A DNA stretch of 64,000 nt from Casuarius casuarius (Eukaryota; Chordata; Aves; Casuariiformes; Casuariidae), in assembly GCA_003342895.1 (NCBI GenBank), contig PTFA01000112.1, forward strand, positions 1,248,874 to 1,312,873, given 5' to 3'. Both the position numbers and the translations under genes were made by a program. Shown one piece after another: positions 61,101-64,000 of the stretch; within the stretch, counting starts at the first letter, position 1; each line of letters opens with the position of its first letter. The notes beneath the pieces are model-generated. The model was not told the origin of the DNA, ran no database searches, and saw nothing but the letters and a program-made list of their open reading frames with translations.

Positions 61101-64000
61101 CAATCAGTTCTCTTGCAGGCAGTGTTTTTGCATTCCTACAGCAAGTCTTTCAGTTAGCAATGCATTCAGCCAGATTGTATCTTCTCAGGTCTGCTTGCAA
61201 AAGCAAAACAGAAAGAGTTAAGACAAGTTTCAAGAGACTATGTCCCCTCTAATCAGATGAACTGTAAAAGAAAGAGGGAGGCTAAGTGGAAGGATTTAAT
61301 AATCTTAGACTCTGTATAAAACATTATTTATGGCTTAAGAGCTACACAAGGCTTGAACTTTAAATTTAAGTTCTTCCCCTCCTTAACAGTGCATGTAAGG
61401 AAGAAAAGAGAGAAATGTTACCAGTCAAGGACATAACCATAAAATAATGAGCAGCAGAAGAATGAAATGAAAGTATTAGGGGCCAGGAGAGGCTGAGTGG
61501 GAGTTCATCTTCATACATGATTGATCTACACTTGGAAAAAAAATGAAAAGACACCCACTTCATCCTTAAATGAGATGATTATTTGAGCATAAATAACAGT
61601 GTCATGTCAAATACACTGCTATTTCCATTGGAGTCTTTATGCTACAAAATCACATTCTCAGCTCTAATCTCCCTCAGATAAAACAAGGCAGCCAGTTGCT
61701 GTGAATCAGCAACCTTTGAAAATGGCAACACGGTCAGGGTGAAGAGAAATGGAGGAGACAAAGAGCTGCTGTTTATAGAGCTTTGCAAGGCGAGGCCCCA
61801 CCTTTCTTCCTTGGAAACATGCCGTAACACTGAGAATTGTTTTTCTCTCCGGGTGGGAAGTCTAGCTCCACGCAGCTAACTCAAGGGACCGGGGCCCAGC
61901 ACCCCAGATGTATCAGCCCACGTCAGGCCTAGCGCGCTCTGAAATCAGGAGCAGTCAGACACCAAAATCCTCCCGGATGCTTGAGACTCTGATTATTTTA
62001 CCTTTTGAAATAACAGAGTGCTCTGACCAGAAATCTAAAGGTTCTTTCATTTTTCAGAGCTCTTGGAAGGTGGTGGCTGCTCCCGAACAGAAAGAGGGAG
62101 AAAAGGGGAATGACAAAGTCAAACAGAGACTCGCTCAGCTCCAGCCTGAGGAGGAAGGGTGCGGCGAGAGCGCGCAGCTGGGCCTATCCACAGGCTCTCT
62201 GTGCCAAAAAGTGCGCTCCTCCTTTCCCGACCCATTCGCAGCCCCATGGCTGTGCCCGCTCCCACGTGCTGACTCTGACACTCCTCTGAGGAGCACCAGG
62301 ACGGATGCAAGGCAGGAGCACAGGGCCGGGGAAGGAGAGGGCCTGCGAGGGAGAAGGATCGCTCTTCAGCAGGACTGCCCTGGGTGGCTGCACCCAAAGG
62401 AGCAGGCCAGCCGGGATGCAAATGTTTCCGGCCAGCAAATGACACCTCACCTTAAGCAGGAAGCTCATTTCCCTCCACAGCCAGTGAGGAAAAACAGGCT
62501 CTTAACTACGTGGGAATATCCCCTCCAGCTTTGTTTCTGCTTCCACTGTTTCCTAGAGTAACACACTTTAAAAACAAGCTTTGAAATCCAGAGGTGCCAC
62601 TCCATGGGAAGCGGGAGACGCCTTTGGTCTCGGCTTGGATTCCAGTACTGCTGTGCTCTGACTGGGAAGACCTTGCAGTGGTGGTGAGGGCATCCCACTG
62701 GAGCGTCCTATGGCAGTGAGGGACAGAGCAGGACCAAATGGGGGACACTGTGGCATCCGTGTTTTCATGTGGTTTCTAGGGGAACCTCAGGAGAATTCCT
62801 GGCGATCTTCCCGAGCCCTTCCCAAAGAATAGAAATGAACTGGCCCTTGTTCTCCTCAAAGGGGTCATTGGAAAATGGCCTTTGGGCATCTTCTGGATCA
62901 TCTCTTTCATGTGAAAGAGACACGCCGAGAGCATGCCAAATCCAAACCCTCTGGAACCAGGCAGAGAAGAGACCCGAGAGGCAAAGGAGTATCAGGGTCC
63001 CGCTGCAGAAGGCTGCGTTTCTGCTAAGGTCTGATCCAAAACCTTTGATGCAAACGTCCTCACTTTCTAGGCGTTCCAGACTGGAGTGAAAGCACAGCAC
63101 TTCCACCCTAGCTGGAAATGCAGCCTCGCACCTTTGATTTCTGAGGACAGATCGTTTTTCTTGGGGTGAGGTGCATGGAGAGCAAAGGATACTTCACGTC
63201 TGGTTCAGACAGACCAACCAAAGGCTTAAGTGGACACACACACTACCAGCAGCATGTGATGGGATTTAGTGCAAGGAAATCAAACTCTCTGCCCCACCTC
63301 CTGAGCTTATCCTTTAAAGACCAGTCCTGTGCTCACAGCTGGAGTTTATGTGAGTCCTGCCTTATTAATTAAGTGTAGCCAGTGCCTTTTTTCCCCCTGA
63401 ATTCCAACAGAAGCAATTAGAAAGCAGATACTTCGCACATAACAGCTGGATCATTTAACCCCCCCATGCTATTTGCTCCCCTCCCCCAGCCAACTCATGT
63501 CCCCCTTTCCCATCCTTTCATCTAATTGGGAAAGAGGGTATAATCAAGGTGGCTAAACCAGGGACAACATGTAACCATATTCTTATTAAAAATCATCTAG
63601 TGTAACACTGGAAGTGGAGGGGGGTTGTTGACAACACGCTTCTGACCAGGAAATCACAACATTCACCTAACAGATGGGGAAAAGCGCCTTGGCTGTCTAC
63701 TCTGTCCTCCTTAAAAGGGGATCTGTATCAAAGTAGCAGCATATTTTCTTCACCGCAGGCTGTTGATGTCATTAGAGCAAAGTCTCGTTTTTATTTAACG
63801 CCAGAGTTAAGAGTCACATAAAATTGGCACAGGTGAGGGCACCAGGCCCATTAAGTTGTGCAACGTGACTCTCTGGGAATTTTTTAAATGTTCATGTACA
63901 TCCAATTTATTTATGCTTGGGCAAGCCAGCCTCAGAGCCTCTCCTCCCTGTTCCCCCAGTATGAATACACCCTCAATCCTGCCATTAGACCTGTAAAAAA
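58111..64000. other. Region upstream of GNB1L without recognised genes
   Basis: In human the next gene conserved across vertebrates beyond GNB1L is TXNRD2 on the same strand. I looked for its C-terminal exon and selenocysteine tail on the minus strand and did not find them, so they probably lie beyond the window. Visible structure is a direct repeat plus inverted repeat at 59894-59954. A moderately GC-rich patch (about 62090-63100) has overlapping open frames on both strands but no recognisable protein. Confidence 0.6.
59894..59954. repeat. Direct repeat with nested inverted repeat
   Basis: AGGTTTCGGGATTAGGT (59894-59910) recurs as AGGTTTGGGATTAGGT (59939-59954), differing by one deleted C. 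Between and overlapping them is an 8-bp inverted repeat, AAACCTCT (59927-59934) and AGAGGTTT (59937-59944), with a 2-nt spacer. Confidence 0.8.

Noticed and set aside
61908..62561. 217-codon plus-strand frame in a GC-richer patch
   Set aside because: No recognisable motif, no promoter or splice context, and competing frames on the minus strand. Probably chance, though a transcript would change this.

Overview
The window looks like avian nuclear DNA. Two genes are recognisable, TBX1 and GNB1L, arranged tail to tail as on human 22q11.2. Exon-intron structure is vertebrate. Dispersed repeats are very sparse: one CR1 tail of the avian type, one older L3-like CR1, and a few MIR-like CORE-SINE cores. 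That points to a bird (or less likely another archosaur) rather than a mammal. There is no bacterial, viral or mobile-element cargo. Two assembly gaps (N runs) are present, at 18962-18996 and 57254-57446.

Layout. Positions 1-285 are the end of the last coding exon of TBX1 on the + strand (94 residues plus stop), inside a CpG island that continues into the 3'UTR to about 870. Positions 871-15045 are intergenic, with simple repeats and no exon that I recognise. GNB1L lies on the - strand. Its six coding exons, in transcript order, are 31895-31768 (carrying the ATG), 31516-31391, 29429-29267, 25567-25469, 20569-20354 and 15312-15046 (carrying the stop). Every junction has AG/GT and every phase closes, giving a 328-residue WD40 protein. 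The ATG exon has a splice acceptor 12 bases before the ATG, so at least one non-coding leader exon lies upstream. A strong CpG island at about 56990-58110 is the likely promoter, which makes the 5' intron about 25.6 kb. Positions 58130-64000 hold no gene that I recognise.

The two genes are neighbours by old synteny and are not known to share a pathway. TBX1 is a T-box transcription factor of pharyngeal and cardiac outflow development. GNB1L is an Asa1-family WD40 protein reported to support PIKK kinase maturation with the TTT complex. Most of the window is intron or intergenic DNA, so the hunt concentrated on non-coding structure. The best item is an unassigned 73-nt near-perfect hairpin of pre-miRNA size in a GNB1L intron (26121-26193). 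Others are a G-quadruplex plus Z-DNA/palindrome tract (5414-5470), a MYB-C/EBP palindrome (39464-39477), a duplicated GATA+TCF/LEF module (56185-56237), and a candidate divergent promoter (57488-57764).
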